From positions 558,001 to 622,000 of the forward strand of contig NZ_WRPP01000005.1 in the NCBI RefSeq assembly GCF_009760405.1: a stretch of 64,000 nt of DNA, in the 5' to 3' direction. Position 1 is the first letter of the stretch. Every line of letters starts with the position of its first letter. This stretch comes from Nocardia terrae (GTDB taxonomy: Bacteria > Actinomycetota > Actinomycetes > Mycobacteriales > Mycobacteriaceae). Made by a program: the position numbers and the translations under genes. Below are positions 18,458 through 28,192 of this stretch, piece after piece. A model generated the notes under the pieces. It worked only from the letters and a program-made list of their open reading frames with translations, did not search any database and was not told the DNA's origin.

Positions 18458-19862
18458 CACCTGGTCCTCCTTCCCTGCGACGCTGAGGGTCTGAGTGCTC
18501 GGGTCGTGGCGGTGGTCGCCGCCCCGCAACGATGTCGTCGAAGACACGGGTGGACGCGGTCACGGTGTGCCGCCAGGGCGCGTACTCCCAGACGCTGGGC
18601 AAACTCAGCAGCATGGCGGGTGCGTTGCGGTAGATCAGCAACGCGTGATCGCTGGCCAGTTCCCGGATTTCATCGGCGCGCAGCACGGTGTCGTCATGCA
18701 GGGAGTAGGTGCGCGACCCTTCGTGCAGGCTGGCTTCCCAACGACGCCGCTCCCCGATCAACCGCGACAATGCCGAGAGCTCCTCGACGCCACGCAAGCC
18801 GGGCAGCACGAGCATGGCGGGCGCGGACTGGGCCAAGACCCTGCCCCCTTCGGCACCCCACCGGAGTTCGTTCTGATCCTGGTTGTGCGCGAAGGCCCAG
18901 ACCATGATTCCTTTGCCACCGGAGTCGGTCATGATCTGGGGCAGATCGGGAATCGGTGCGACATTGTTCATTTCGTCCAGCACGAGCCGCACCGGCGGAT
19001 CCAGCCGCTTACTCGGCGCACGCTGCGAGGCGCGGTCCGCGACGTGATGGACCTCCGTGGCGAGTGCGGCAACAAACGGTGCCATCGACCGTGACGTGCC
19101 TTTGGAGACCAGGTACAGCGTGTTCACGCCGGACAGAACGAATTCGGCCACGTCGAAGGACTGCTCCACCGGGATATCCACCGCGGCCAGCAGCGTCGGC
19201 GACGCCAATGGTTCCAGCAGCCGCGACGCCGCGGCGAGCACATCGTCACTGGATTCGCTTGCCGAAGACAAGATTTGGTCGAGTTCGCTGGCCCAATCGG
19301 GCAGCGTGTCGGCGAGGATGTCGACAGGCGTGTGGTTGGTGCGTGCGGAGACCCAAACGCGGACTTCGCGAATCGAGAGCTCGCGCAGCGCTGCCGCGTG
19401 CAGGCAGCAGCGCAACATGGTGGCGGCCTTCTGCTCGAAATACGCGCCATTGCGGGTGCCTTCCAAGGGCATCGCCCGCGCAAGGGCATCGGCGCGGCGA
19501 ATGGCGGTATCGGGGTCGGTGCAGCCGGCCAGGATCGACCAGGCGATACCGGCCGGCCATCCGGTGAGGCGTTCGGGGTCGAACACCGCAACCCGCCCCC
19601 GTGCGGCGCGCTCGGTGAGAGTGGCGGCGACGAGGTCGGCTTTGGTCGTGGTGGCGAGCACGAATCCGGGTGCGTCGATGACCCGCTGCCACGCCACCCG
19701 CCAGGTCTTGCCCGCTCCGGTGGGGCCGTGCACGATCACGCCGTCGCGATGCTGCAGCCACACGTGTCGACGCGGCTGCTCGACGAGGCAACCGACATCC
19801 ACAGCGAGGGGCGGACGATTCGTTTTGCCCTGCCTGGCAAATGCTTTCATCATCGCCGCCAA
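18450..19862 (-). CDS. VirD4/TraG-type coupling protein, ATPase part
   Basis: 470-aa cytoplasmic ATPase of the type IV coupling protein family (TraM-recognition/VirD4-like). Walker A is HGPTGAGKT (residues 45-53) and Walker B is LVLDEMNN (293-300), followed by GKGIMVWAFAHNQDQ, the usual sensor segment. It would pump or recruit the DNA-relaxase complex to the secretion channel. Unusually, it has no membrane anchor of its own: the anchor is encoded just upstream in another frame. The start is a TTG at 19862 with GGAGGAGGG ten bases upstream (19873-19881), which argues for a genuine separate gene; ATGs at 19853/19850 are alternatives. Confidence 0.85.
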   Translation of the reverse strand: MAAMMKAFARQGKTNRPPLAVDVGCLVEQPRRHVWLQHRDGVIVHGPTGAGKTWRVAWQRVIDAPGFVLATTTKADLVAATLTERAARGRVAVFDPERLTGWPAGIAWSILAGCTDPDTAIRRADALARAMPLEGTRNGAYFEQKAATMLRCCLHAAALRELSIREVRVWVSARTNHTPVDILADTLPDWASELDQILSSASESSDDVLAAASRLLEPLASPTLLAAVDIPVEQSFDVAEFVLSGVNTLYLVSKGTSRSMAPFVAALATEVHHVADRASQRAPSKRLDPPVRLVLDEMNNVAPIPDLPQIMTDSGGKGIMVWAFAHNQDQNELRWGAEGGRVLAQSAPAMLVLPGLRGVEELSALSRLIGERRRWEASLHEGSRTYSLHDDTVLRADEIRELASDHALLIYRNAPAMLLSLPSVWEYAPWRHTVTASTRVFDDIVAGRRPPPRPEHSDPQRRREGGPGDE

Positions 19863-20347
19863 CGCAAACCTGCCCTCCTCCGGTCCGGCCGTTGTCCGGC
19901 CAGTCGCGGAAACTCACGTGCCGCCTTATGGGCAGCAGCGTGCTCGTCGAGACCGAGGTGATGCAGGTCGGCCGAACCGGCAAGACCGTCGCGGTGGCGG
20001 CGACGGACTCGCGCGTCGATTTCGCTGCCTGCCAGGCCGATCACCGTGCACCACAGCCCTGCGGTGACGAAAATGCACAGCCAGCACAGCCAAGCCGGGC
20101 CAGGCCGCGGGTCGTGTGGCCACGCAGCGGCAGGGTCGTCAGGCTGTGCCAGGAGCTGAATCAGTGTCGCTGACATGCCGTCTGGCGCAACGATTCCGAA
20201 TCCGTGGCCAGCGATTGCGCCAGACAGTGCGCCGCCGCCGAACACCCCGGCTATCACCGTGGTGATGAGATAGCCAGCCAGCGTCAGCCCGGCCGGGAGA
20301 AGGGGCTCACGTCGTATCGGGTGCGGGATTCGGCGTCGGCTGCTCAT
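19850..20347 (-). CDS. Membrane-anchor part of the coupling protein
   Basis: 165-aa protein with two TM segments (about residues 18-42 and 85-105) followed by a basic cytoplasmic stretch, RRHRDGLAGSADLHHLGLDE, as seen right after the TM hairpin of VirD4/TraG proteins. It ends 13 bp after the next gene starts. Together the two products make one complete coupling protein, either as a natural two-subunit form or as the result of a frameshift near 19860-19910. The ATG overlaps the upstream stop as ATGA. Confidence 0.72.
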   Translation of the reverse strand: MSSRRRIPHPIRREPLLPAGLTLAGYLITTVIAGVFGGGALSGAIAGHGFGIVAPDGMSATLIQLLAQPDDPAAAWPHDPRPGPAWLCWLCIFVTAGLWCTVIGLAGSEIDARVRRRHRDGLAGSADLHHLGLDEHAAAHKAAREFPRLAGQRPDRRRAGLRWRR

Positions 20348-21891
20348 GACGGCTTACCCTCTGCCGGAGCAGGGTCGGTGTTCGCTCGGGACAGGTCTCG
20401 CAGCGCGAGGACGTCAGTATCCGCGAACCCGCTGACTTGCCCGGTGATCGCCGCGTCTGTGTCGGTGAGTTCAGCCTCGAACGGCGAACGGATGTGGGTG
20501 ACCAGGATCGGATCGCGGGACCCGATCTTGACCAGCGCCTGGCCTCGGCCCAGCCGCATCAGGGTGTCCTCGGTCCCGGGCGGGAGTCGGTACAGGCGGG
20601 CGGTTTCGGCGGCGTCGTCGGCGCGGGCTTGCCCGAACAAGACCACGATCGACGCTTCGGCCATCAGCGACCGTGCCGCGGAATCCGCGGGCGTGTCGGC
20701 AGGGTGATGGAAAGCGCTGACCGTCGAAAGCGCAAGGCCGCGCGAGAGTTTCAGATTCGATCGGAAGACCTCACCGGTAGAGCCGACCGCGACATGCCAG
20801 CCTTCCTCGACAACGAGAATGGTCTGTTCGTGCGCGGCCGAGCGCGCGGCCAGCTTGTTGGCCAACCACGTGTTCGCCGTGGTCATCACCACCCGCAGTG
20901 CGGGCCCGTCGGTCGGCAACGCGGACAGGTCCAGATGGACCAGTGGATGGGTGTCGAGGGCGTCACGGACCGCGGGGCTGGTGGGTGCGTCCACCAGGCC
21001 GCGCAGGTCGCGGTCCGCAAGGCGCAGCAGCGCCAGTCCGGGCTCGAGGCCCCATTCCAGGGCGCGGTCACTCCAGCGTCCGCCGAAGCCGTGCCCGTCA
21101 TCAGGTACGGGATCCAGCAGGCGCATCGCCAGTTCCCGGATCACCGGATCACGACCTCGAGCACGGGCGTCGGCGTTGACCAGACCGAGTCCAGCACCGA
21201 CTGCCGCTTTCTCCTTCTCGTCGAGTTCGCGTCCCATAGCGTCGGTGAGCACGGCCAGCACGAGCGCTTCCTGCCCGGCGGGCACCACACCGTCGAGGCC
21301 GCCGCTATGCAGACCACCGGCACTGATGGCGGGGTCCAGCAAGTTGAGGCGGGCACCGGATCCTCCGACTTTGAACCGGATGCTCTCCGCGCCAAGAGCT
21401 TCCGCGAGCGGGGTATATTCGCCGCGGCCGGCTTGGGGCTTTTTGTCCAGCACGACGACTTGGCGGCCCGCGACGAGTTGCCGCAGTACACATACGGTTT
21501 TGATCCAGGACGATTTGCCGCGACCGATGTCACCGATCACGCACACGTTGATGCCGGAGGTCTCATCACCATAGGCGGCGAACGCGTCGACGATCTCGAG
21601 CTCCTGCGAGATGGTGTTGAGCCCCGCCAGCACTCCGTCTTGGCGGACACGGCGGCGGCTGGTGGCTAGATTCCATGCCTCTGCCTGGCGGGTGGTTGTC
21701 CATGCGCCTTCACTGCGTGGCTCGTACCAGCCGTAGCGGTCCAGCCATCGAGCGCGGCGCGGCGCTGGTCGCCGCGGCAGGTCCGCGACGTCGCCATGAG
21801 CGGATCCGGTGGTCGCTGTCCGGCCGCGCCGGGCGCGACTGCCTTGTTCGTCGGGCTGGCTCGATGCGCCGGCTCGGTGGTATCGCAGCAT
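20344..21891 (-). CDS. VirB4/TraC-like conjugation ATPase
   Basis: 515-aa ATPase partner of SCO6880-type proteins. Walker A is IGDIGRGKSSW (residues 119-129), VVVLDKKPQAGRGEY follows, and Walker B is TILVVEEGWH (357-366). The C-terminal part (AFHHPADTPADSAARSLMAE, VLFGQARADDAAETARLYRL) is typical of the VirB4 motor that drives channel assembly and substrate export. The true start is the ATG at 21891, preceded by GGAGGTG. The SCO6880-family gene ends 13 bp upstream, and the coupling-protein anchor starts in its stop codon. Confidence 0.88.
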   Translation of the reverse strand: MLRYHRAGASSQPDEQGSRARRGRTATTGSAHGDVADLPRRPAPRRARWLDRYGWYEPRSEGAWTTTRQAEAWNLATSRRRVRQDGVLAGLNTISQELEIVDAFAAYGDETSGINVCVIGDIGRGKSSWIKTVCVLRQLVAGRQVVVLDKKPQAGRGEYTPLAEALGAESIRFKVGGSGARLNLLDPAISAGGLHSGGLDGVVPAGQEALVLAVLTDAMGRELDEKEKAAVGAGLGLVNADARARGRDPVIRELAMRLLDPVPDDGHGFGGRWSDRALEWGLEPGLALLRLADRDLRGLVDAPTSPAVRDALDTHPLVHLDLSALPTDGPALRVVMTTANTWLANKLAARSAAHEQTILVVEEGWHVAVGSTGEVFRSNLKLSRGLALSTVSAFHHPADTPADSAARSLMAEASIVVLFGQARADDAAETARLYRLPPGTEDTLMRLGRGQALVKIGSRDPILVTHIRSPFEAELTDTDAAITGQVSGFADTDVLALRDLSRANTDPAPAEGKPS

Positions 21892-21904
21892 GGGGCACCT
21901 CCAA

Positions 21905-23479
21905 TCAGCGGGTGTGCGGGGTGGCGGCCAATCCGCCGGCCAACGGGAGAGTGGTGAACATCGCGACGTCGTGATCGCCGGTGCACCAGTCGATTTCGGT
22001 GATCGCGGAGTCGTTGGCGGCTTCGGTGACGCGCAGGCAGGCGCGGTCGAGATCGTCGGGGTCGCGCCCGGTGACCGCGATGGAGGCGGTGTAAATGGCG
22101 CCGTGGTGGCCGGAGCCCGGCATGAGGTCGTGGCGGCGGCGCTCGGAGGCGCTGGCCAGCACTTCGGTGGAGCCGTCGTCGAGCTTGCCCTTCTCCTGCT
22201 CTTTGGCCTTGCGAGCCTGGTCGGCCGTGACGTCGCCCTTCGTGGCGGCACGCGCACGATGGGCGGGCACGAAATCCAGGCGCACGCTCAGGGTGCGGAT
22301 GGTCGGCATCGGGGGCAGATCGTCGTCGCCAGGGTCGGCGTCGACACCGGTGAGCAACGGCGCCAGCCACAACGGCCCCAACGTGACGGGCTCGATGGCA
22401 CGGGGCCGAATGTGCCCGACGCGGGTGCGCCACTGCTGGTTCGGGCCGATCGCGACGCAGTCGCGGCCGCCGATGTAGCTGGGCCAACATGTCCCCCAGG
22501 CGGCGTCACGGTGCCGGTCGATCTTGCGGCTCGGGTCGAGTAGAGCGCGGATGACCGCACACGCCCTGCGTTCGCCGAGAACATCGACACGTCCCATGCC
22601 CGCCATCGCCAATAGTCGTGCGGCACGTTCGGTTTCGTCGCGCACGACCTGAGCGATACCACCGGCGATCGGCGCTGATTTAGCCCGAGCCAACCGCGCG
22701 GTGTCTGCCATGAACGCCTCGGTCTGAGGAAAGCGCAACACCAGGAAGGACCGATGTTCTTCCGCGAGGGGGGACACGGTATCGATCAAGGTGCCGTAGG
22801 ACTCCACGGCCGGTAGCAGTCGTGCATCCTGAAGTCGCGCGACCCGCCCGTGCGCCCATCGAGTATGGCGGGTCATATCATGCGGGACGCTGCGGTGCAG
22901 CAACTGCAGACCGCGCACGTGGGAGCTGGTGCGCGCCATCTGCGCCAGGAACGTCCCGAACGCCATCGACATGGCGGCGTAGGCGGTGTCGCCACGCAGC
23001 CCGTCGGCGATGCCGTCGACAGCGATGACCACCGAATAGTAGTGGCGCTCCCCCGGATTCGCGTGGCGCAGGATGAACATGTCATCCAAGCCGGTGCCGG
23101 TCACCGGCAGCGGTGCGGTATTGCCCAACGGCGGCGGCAACTCCCAGCCCGGATCCAGGTCGGGGTCCCCGTGAGCGGGGTCGCCGGGATTGCGGTAGAC
23201 GTGTTCGCCACGGCGATACCTGCTCCAGGTGCGCAGCTCGTGGGCTCGCCGTGACGCGTAGGAAGGTTTGTCCCGCCATTCCATCGTGGTCGCGAACACC
23301 GTGATCAAGAGACCCAATGCGGTGGCGATGGCCCACGCTTGCCCACCCCCGAGGATGTAGATGGCCAGCGCGGCAACAATATTGAGCGCCCAGGCGGTCA
23401 AGACCGGCCGCGATAACCCCAGCCAGCTGCGGCGGGCGATCTCCCCGCCGAGAATCGACGTGCGCATGCCCGCACTCAT
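21905..23479 (-). CDS. SCO6880-family membrane protein of the transfer channel
   Basis: 524-aa protein with two N-terminal TM helices (about residues 23-62: a PrgI/VirB3-like hairpin) and a large cytoplasmic domain resembling the N-terminal half of VirB4. This is the SCO6880 family of Gram-positive conjugation systems, in which VirB3/VirB4-N functions sit in a protein separate from the ATPase domain encoded next. It overlaps the VirB6-like gene upstream by 4 bp. Confidence 0.85.
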   Translation of the reverse strand: MSAGMRTSILGGEIARRSWLGLSRPVLTAWALNIVAALAIYILGGGQAWAIATALGLLITVFATTMEWRDKPSYASRRAHELRTWSRYRRGEHVYRNPGDPAHGDPDLDPGWELPPPLGNTAPLPVTGTGLDDMFILRHANPGERHYYSVVIAVDGIADGLRGDTAYAAMSMAFGTFLAQMARTSSHVRGLQLLHRSVPHDMTRHTRWAHGRVARLQDARLLPAVESYGTLIDTVSPLAEEHRSFLVLRFPQTEAFMADTARLARAKSAPIAGGIAQVVRDETERAARLLAMAGMGRVDVLGERRACAVIRALLDPSRKIDRHRDAAWGTCWPSYIGGRDCVAIGPNQQWRTRVGHIRPRAIEPVTLGPLWLAPLLTGVDADPGDDDLPPMPTIRTLSVRLDFVPAHRARAATKGDVTADQARKAKEQEKGKLDDGSTEVLASASERRRHDLMPGSGHHGAIYTASIAVTGRDPDDLDRACLRVTEAANDSAITEIDWCTGDHDVAMFTTLPLAGGLAATPHTR

Positions 23480-25605
23480 TGGTCGCTCCCCGGCTCAGCT
23501 TCACCGGGCGCGGCTTCGGCGGTGCTGCGCGCCTTGTTCAACGCCCCCGACGCCGCTTGCGCTGCGATGGGTGAGGCGATCATCGCCGTCTTGCCGAGAC
23601 CACGAGCGACGGAGCCGATCCCACCCAGCGCTGTCCGCGCCGCTTCCCTGCCCCGATGAGACTTCGCTGCGGTGTTCGCGCTCAACGTGCCGGAAAACCG
23701 TGCGGCCGTTGGCGATGCCCCAGTGTTTCCTCCGTCCTTCGTGTGCTCGGCGCTGCCTTCCTCACGCCCAGTCCCTTCGGACCGGCCGCCTCCTGCGCTT
23801 CCTCGGCCGGAGCGTCCACTGCCACGCCCGCCGCGACCGCGACCGGTCCACCACATCGCTGTGCCGGCACCACCGACCGCGCCGGCCATCAGCGAACCGG
23901 ACTGTCCGAAGCCGGCGGCATCCGACCGTGAGGGCAACAGCGGCGCGTACCGCAACAACGTCCACGGCGCCAACCCGACCACAAGGAACGCGACGACCAC
24001 CAAACACAATTGCCCCAGGACGCCGAGCTGCTCCTGGCCTGTGCCACCCTCGGTCAAAGCGGAGTTCAGTAGCCCGGTCATGGTCGCCAGCAACAGGAAC
24101 AGCAGCGGCTTGGAAAACACGATCGCGACGAACAACAGCACCGGCCGCAGTGCCTTGCGCCGCCAATGCGGATGCACCCACATCCCGAATCCGATGCCCG
24201 ACGCCACCGCCAACATGGGCAATGCGACCTGATGCATGAGCAGGCCGAAGAACACCGCCAGCGCTCCGGCGATCAAGAGTAGAAACAGCAGCAGTCCGAC
24301 CAGGGTGCCCCCAACCAGGTCCTTGGAAGTGAGCTTGCCGGTGAACATCTGCAGATTGGTGATCATGTGTCCCATATCCGGGCCGGCCGCACGAGTAATC
24401 GCATCGGAGGCGTCGTTGGCGAGCGTCACCAGCAAGGTCGCGAACATCGGCGCGAACAGCATCAGCAGCACCCCGGCGGGCATATAGCCGAACAGGTCGG
24501 CGCTGATCGTTTTGATGGTTTCGCCCTTTGCGGCGGCGCGCCACAGCGCGAGCAACGTCATCGCACCCATGACGATCACACCGATACCTGTGCTCAGGGC
24601 ATACCAGTGCAAGAACCACTCCGCTGTCGGATCGAATCGGCCGACACTGGCCAGCCCGTCCAGCACCCGCGAGCTCAGTTCGACCGCACTGTCTTTCGAC
24701 GAATTTGCCCAGTCATCGATGACGCTCTCCGGGTTGTCGACGAAACGCGCCACCGACGAGCCGACCTTCCACAGCCAACCGAATCCCGACGCGATCGCCG
24801 CCCCACCGGCGAATTGCGATCCGACCGCCGCATCGACGACCTTCTCGATCCGGTCGGACAGAGTCGTGTTCTGGTCGAGCCAGTTGGCGGTGCCACCGAA
24901 CAGCTTGCCCACCGCGCGATTCCATACGAGACAATGGGTTTGATCACCGTTGGCGGGGTCCGAGCCCGCGCAGTCGACGAAGAAGGCGTGGCTGCAATAG
25001 GCGAAGCCGACGTGGCACGGATCGGTCCAGACCTGGTCGGGGACCTTCTGCCCGCCGAGTTGCGCACGGATCGCGGTCATCGATTGGTCGTCGGGGTGGG
25101 TGGCCCAGTCGAAGCCCCACACCTTCCAGGCCGGACGGCCCGTCCACCGTTTCAGATCATCAGCGCAGGCCGGTGCAGGCATCCGATACTCGGGGTCGCC
25201 GGCCGGAAAAACCCTCGGCAACATGTCCTTCGGTGGTTCACCATGCTGGCTGATCAAGGTTTGTACCGCAGTCTGCCTATCGGGCAGGTCGCCGCCCAGC
25301 AACTGAGCTTTCTGTTTGTCGTCAGCGGTCCAATACAGCAGCCGATCCTCCACCGGCATCACCGCATTCACGTAGGCACCGACGTCACCGCCCCGGTCAG
25401 CACAGACGCCCGAGAACCAGGCCGCCCGGAATTCGTCTGTGTCAGAGACGAATTGACGCAGATCAGCCGGGAATCCATCCGGCAGCGTTCCCGTCGACAC
25501 CGGTGTGGTCACAGGAGCCGCGGCGGCGATCCCCACCGAATACATCAAAGCGGCGAATACCGCTGCCGCAGCAAAGAGTACGCCGATGAATCGTCGTGCG
25601 CGCAT
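23476..25605 (-). CDS. VirB6/TrbL-like polytopic transfer protein
   Basis: 709-aa protein. A Sec-type signal/TM (residues 1-28) precedes a ~300-residue extracytoplasmic domain with six or more Cys (for example DPCHVGFAYCSHAFFVDCAG). Then come about seven TM helices in the second half and a Gly/Ser/Arg-rich cytoplasmic tail. This arrangement fits VirB6/TrbL channel proteins of Gram-positive systems. The start at 25605 is supported by the signal peptide; the longer frame upstream is not membrane-protein-like. It lies 17 bp after the VirB8-like gene. Confidence 0.82.
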   Translation of the reverse strand: MRARRFIGVLFAAAAVFAALMYSVGIAAAAPVTTPVSTGTLPDGFPADLRQFVSDTDEFRAAWFSGVCADRGGDVGAYVNAVMPVEDRLLYWTADDKQKAQLLGGDLPDRQTAVQTLISQHGEPPKDMLPRVFPAGDPEYRMPAPACADDLKRWTGRPAWKVWGFDWATHPDDQSMTAIRAQLGGQKVPDQVWTDPCHVGFAYCSHAFFVDCAGSDPANGDQTHCLVWNRAVGKLFGGTANWLDQNTTLSDRIEKVVDAAVGSQFAGGAAIASGFGWLWKVGSSVARFVDNPESVIDDWANSSKDSAVELSSRVLDGLASVGRFDPTAEWFLHWYALSTGIGVIVMGAMTLLALWRAAAKGETIKTISADLFGYMPAGVLLMLFAPMFATLLVTLANDASDAITRAAGPDMGHMITNLQMFTGKLTSKDLVGGTLVGLLLFLLLIAGALAVFFGLLMHQVALPMLAVASGIGFGMWVHPHWRRKALRPVLLFVAIVFSKPLLFLLLATMTGLLNSALTEGGTGQEQLGVLGQLCLVVVAFLVVGLAPWTLLRYAPLLPSRSDAAGFGQSGSLMAGAVGGAGTAMWWTGRGRGGRGSGRSGRGSAGGGRSEGTGREEGSAEHTKDGGNTGASPTAARFSGTLSANTAAKSHRGREAARTALGGIGSVARGLGKTAMIASPIAAQAASGALNKARSTAEAAPGEAEPGSDQ

Positions 25606-25622
25606 GGCCTGATCACCGCCTT

Positions 25623-26375
25623 TCAGTTGATGTAGAAGCTGTAGTAGCCCGATTCGAGCGCCCCGCTCAGCGGCGACTGCGCACCCGGAGCCACGGCCTG
25701 CTCGGGCGTCGGTCCGGTCGCGGAGCCAAGCTCCTTGACCTTCCAGTCGTCTTTTTCCCACACCAGCGACACGGTGTGAGTCGCCCACGCGGTGATCACC
25801 GATGCCGGGTCCCCGTCGCCGATCGATGACCGGGACACCGCGACCGTCCATACGCTCACCCGCGCGGCCGACCGCGAGAGCTCCAGGACCGATACGGCCG
25901 CCGGAACAAGGTTGACCACATCGCGGTCGGCAGCTCGGTCCGCGCCGATTCCCAGCGAACGCCGCAGCCCCGGTCCGGGATCGCGAGCAACGACCGCGCG
26001 CTCCACCGTCTCCATCCGGATGCGTCCTTCACCGGCTTGGGTCAATGCCTGCACAGCATTCACCGCCGCGGTCTCCGCACCCGCCCGATCGCGGGCGTAT
26101 CCGACCGGAACACCGTCCACGGTTGCGGTCGGCCCGTGCGCGACCCGCACCGTACCCGTCAGCCCATGGCCATCTCCTGCCCGCGAGCCACAGGAACCGA
26201 TGACGAAAAGACCTGCAGCACTTACAGAGACCGTCGCCAGGGCGACCATCAGCCACCGGCGCACAGACCTCCGAGGATGTCTTCTGATCGAGTCCGATTT
26301 GCCGAACGCGGCCGAGGTTGCGGACGCGGATTCCGGGGATAGTTGCGCGAATCGTTTGCCGTATGTGCGCATCAC
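25623..26375 (-). CDS. VirB8/TcpC-like conjugal transfer protein
   Basis: 250-aa single-pass protein: a basic cytoplasmic N terminus (RRHPRRSVRRWL), one TM at about residues 42-62 ending in GSCGSRAG, and an extracytoplasmic domain with NTF2-like features (VSVWTVAVSRSSIG, THTVSLVWEKDDWKVKEL). VirB8/TcpC proteins form the scaffold of the conjugation channel. The Cys after the TM could be a lipobox remnant. Start is GTG 26375 or ATG 26372, both behind GAGGAGGAAC. Confidence 0.8.
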   Translation of the reverse strand: MMRTYGKRFAQLSPESASATSAAFGKSDSIRRHPRRSVRRWLMVALATVSVSAAGLFVIGSCGSRAGDGHGLTGTVRVAHGPTATVDGVPVGYARDRAGAETAAVNAVQALTQAGEGRIRMETVERAVVARDPGPGLRRSLGIGADRAADRDVVNLVPAAVSVLELSRSAARVSVWTVAVSRSSIGDGDPASVITAWATHTVSLVWEKDDWKVKELGSATGPTPEQAVAPGAQSPLSGALESGYYSFYIN

Positions 26376-26397
26376 GGTTCCTCCTCACTCGAGAGGT

Positions 26398-26793
26398 TCA
26401 GCCGCCGACCACGAACAGAACGGTGGCCACGAGCGGGGATGCGAGCCCGACCAGGCCCAGGGAGATCAGGGCATCCTGAAGTTCCTCGCTACCTTCGGCG
26501 AGATCGTTCGTGTAACCGCGGGCCTTGGCGCGTTTGACCTTGAACGCGCCGACGATCACCCGCACCGCCGCACCGATCACGACCAGCGCCCACAGGAACG
26601 CCACGATCCGTTTCCACGACGAGTCCAACGCACCATCGAAGAGCCCGAAGTCCGGACGGATACCACCCAGCGGGTTCGTGATCTGCGCCGAGGCCGTAGG
26701 CGCCACACAGACGATCAGGCCAGCACCCATCCCGATAGTGATTGCGGCACGGATTGCCTGAATCCTCTGCGGGTCTGCATCTTTCTTAGTCAT
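26398..26793 (-). CDS. VirB2/TrbC-like small pilin or channel protein
   Basis: 131-aa protein with a signal peptide (cleavage likely after APTASA, residue ~36) and two TM helices (about 60-82 and 108-130) separated by a short basic loop. Size and topology match VirB2/TrbC pilin-like proteins that line the transfer channel. It lies between the ParA-like ATPase gene and the VirB8-like gene. Confidence 0.75.
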   Translation of the reverse strand: MTKKDADPQRIQAIRAAITIGMGAGLIVCVAPTASAQITNPLGGIRPDFGLFDGALDSSWKRIVAFLWALVVIGAAVRVIVGAFKVKRAKARGYTNDLAEGSEELQDALISLGLVGLASPLVATVLFVVGG

Positions 26794-26824
26794 CCTGGTT
26801 CACCTCCTGAATTCGGGTGCGTAT

Positions 26825-28192
26825 TCACCAGCCCGGATCGAGTTCGTCGAAGGGGCCGCGCGCAGTGGTAGTGCCGGCATTCCGGCCGCGTGAGAGCTGG
26901 CCTTCATGCAGGGCGTATGCCAGCAGTCGCTGGTGGGTGGCGTCGTCTGCTCCTGCCGCCCAGCGGGCATCGGGGACGAACCGGGTTTCCATCGGAAGGT
27001 GCCGGGTGGCAAGGGTTTCAGCGACGGTGTCGGCCACCGTGGCGGCGACTTCGGTCCAGGCGCGCACCGAGGCGCGGCCCATCCGCGTGAGCACGATGCG
27101 TTCACCGCCCGCCAGGACCGGGTCGAACGGCACCGCGACGATGCGGGTGATCCCCGCCGCCACCAAGGTGGCGACGATCTTGGCATGCTTGGGGCCGACG
27201 CCGCACAGCGCGATCACCGTGCGGGCGGCCAGGTCTTCGTGCCCGTCCTCGGCGATGCCGTCGAGTAGCCGCAATGCCGACACGATCACATCGCGGCGCT
27301 CGATGATCGGCACGACCAGCTGGGTGGCGTTGGCGACAGCCCACCGGAATGCCTCGGCGCGGTCATTGGTACCGGTATCGACCACCACCATTTCGCGGTG
27401 GCGCCGCAAGACTGCCAGGATCGCCGCGCACTCGTCTCGGCCGATGCAGATGCTGCCACCGGGTGTCTGGTCCGAGGCCAGGATTTCGTCGAGGGTGGGT
27501 TGGCGTTGCAGGAATCGAGCCAAACCGGAGGCATCGGCGTTGGCCGTGCACAGTTCACGGGCATGTCCCAGGACGTCCCAAACCGTATGCTGGCTCGCAC
27601 AACTGGCAGCCCGCGCGGCGAGGCTCCCGCAGGCTTCGTGCGCGTCCCAGGCCACCACCCGGCCACCGCGGTGTCGCCCGAACAACGCCGACAGCAGCAC
27701 TGTCGCCGGGGTCTTTCCGCTACCGCCTTTCGGATTCGCGACGACGACCACGGGCGTACCCGGCAGCGGCTGGCGGATACGTTCCACCGCTTGGCGATAC
27801 ACCACTTCATCGCCCCGACGTCGGGGCCGAATCCGGAGGCCGAAGGCGTTGACTCGACCGCGCCACCCCCACCGCGCGGGATCGGTGTGGACTCCTGCCG
27901 CGGGTTTCAACAGCATCGCCAGCCGGGCCTCACGCACCGCAGCGACCTCGTCCGCGGATGGCTCGGAGGATCCGGCCAGATTCTCCTCGCCGACGCCGTA
28001 GGGATCCCGATCCTGTTGCATCGGATCGCTTTCGGCCTGACACGAGCCGAGATGGTCTGTCTCGCCGACGATACTGGTGCCGCCGTCGTCGCTGCCGACG
28101 CGTAGCCGTTGCCGACGCAGATCGACGGGCTGCTCAGCGCTGTAGTCATCGCGTTCAGCGGCGTCGGCGTTCGTCTCGACTTCGTTGTTCAT
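26825..28192 (-). CDS. MinD/ParA-type ATPase of the transfer operon
   Basis: 455-aa protein. A variable ~100-residue acidic N-terminal region leads to the conserved entry WGWRGRVNAFGLRIRP. A deviant Walker A, NPKGGSGKTPA (residues 153-163), and a switch region MVVVDTGTNDRAEA follow. MinD/ParA proteins of this type are common in actinobacterial secretion and conjugation loci, where they probably position the machinery in the cell. The ATG at 28192 has GAGAGGAGGG in front. The 5' end overlaps a 64-aa gene by 38 bp. Confidence 0.85.
   Translation of the reverse strand: MNNEVETNADAAERDDYSAEQPVDLRRQRLRVGSDDGGTSIVGETDHLGSCQAESDPMQQDRDPYGVGEENLAGSSEPSADEVAAVREARLAMLLKPAAGVHTDPARWGWRGRVNAFGLRIRPRRRGDEVVYRQAVERIRQPLPGTPVVVVANPKGGSGKTPATVLLSALFGRHRGGRVVAWDAHEACGSLAARAASCASQHTVWDVLGHARELCTANADASGLARFLQRQPTLDEILASDQTPGGSICIGRDECAAILAVLRRHREMVVVDTGTNDRAEAFRWAVANATQLVVPIIERRDVIVSALRLLDGIAEDGHEDLAARTVIALCGVGPKHAKIVATLVAAGITRIVAVPFDPVLAGGERIVLTRMGRASVRAWTEVAATVADTVAETLATRHLPMETRFVPDARWAAGADDATHQRLLAYALHEGQLSRGRNAGTTTARGPFDELDPGW

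Noticed and set aside
20437-21669. A 410-codon plus-strand frame opposite the VirB4-like ATPase
   Set aside because: Antisense shadow of a gene with clear Walker motifs.
24367-25635. A 422-codon plus-strand frame opposite the VirB6-like gene
   Set aside because: Arg/Asp/His-rich translation without any motif; the minus strand encodes a coherent membrane protein with signal peptide.
26817-28001. A 394-codon plus-strand frame opposite the ParA-like ATPase
   Set aside because: Antisense shadow; Ser/Arg/Ala-rich, no domain, no ribosome-binding site.
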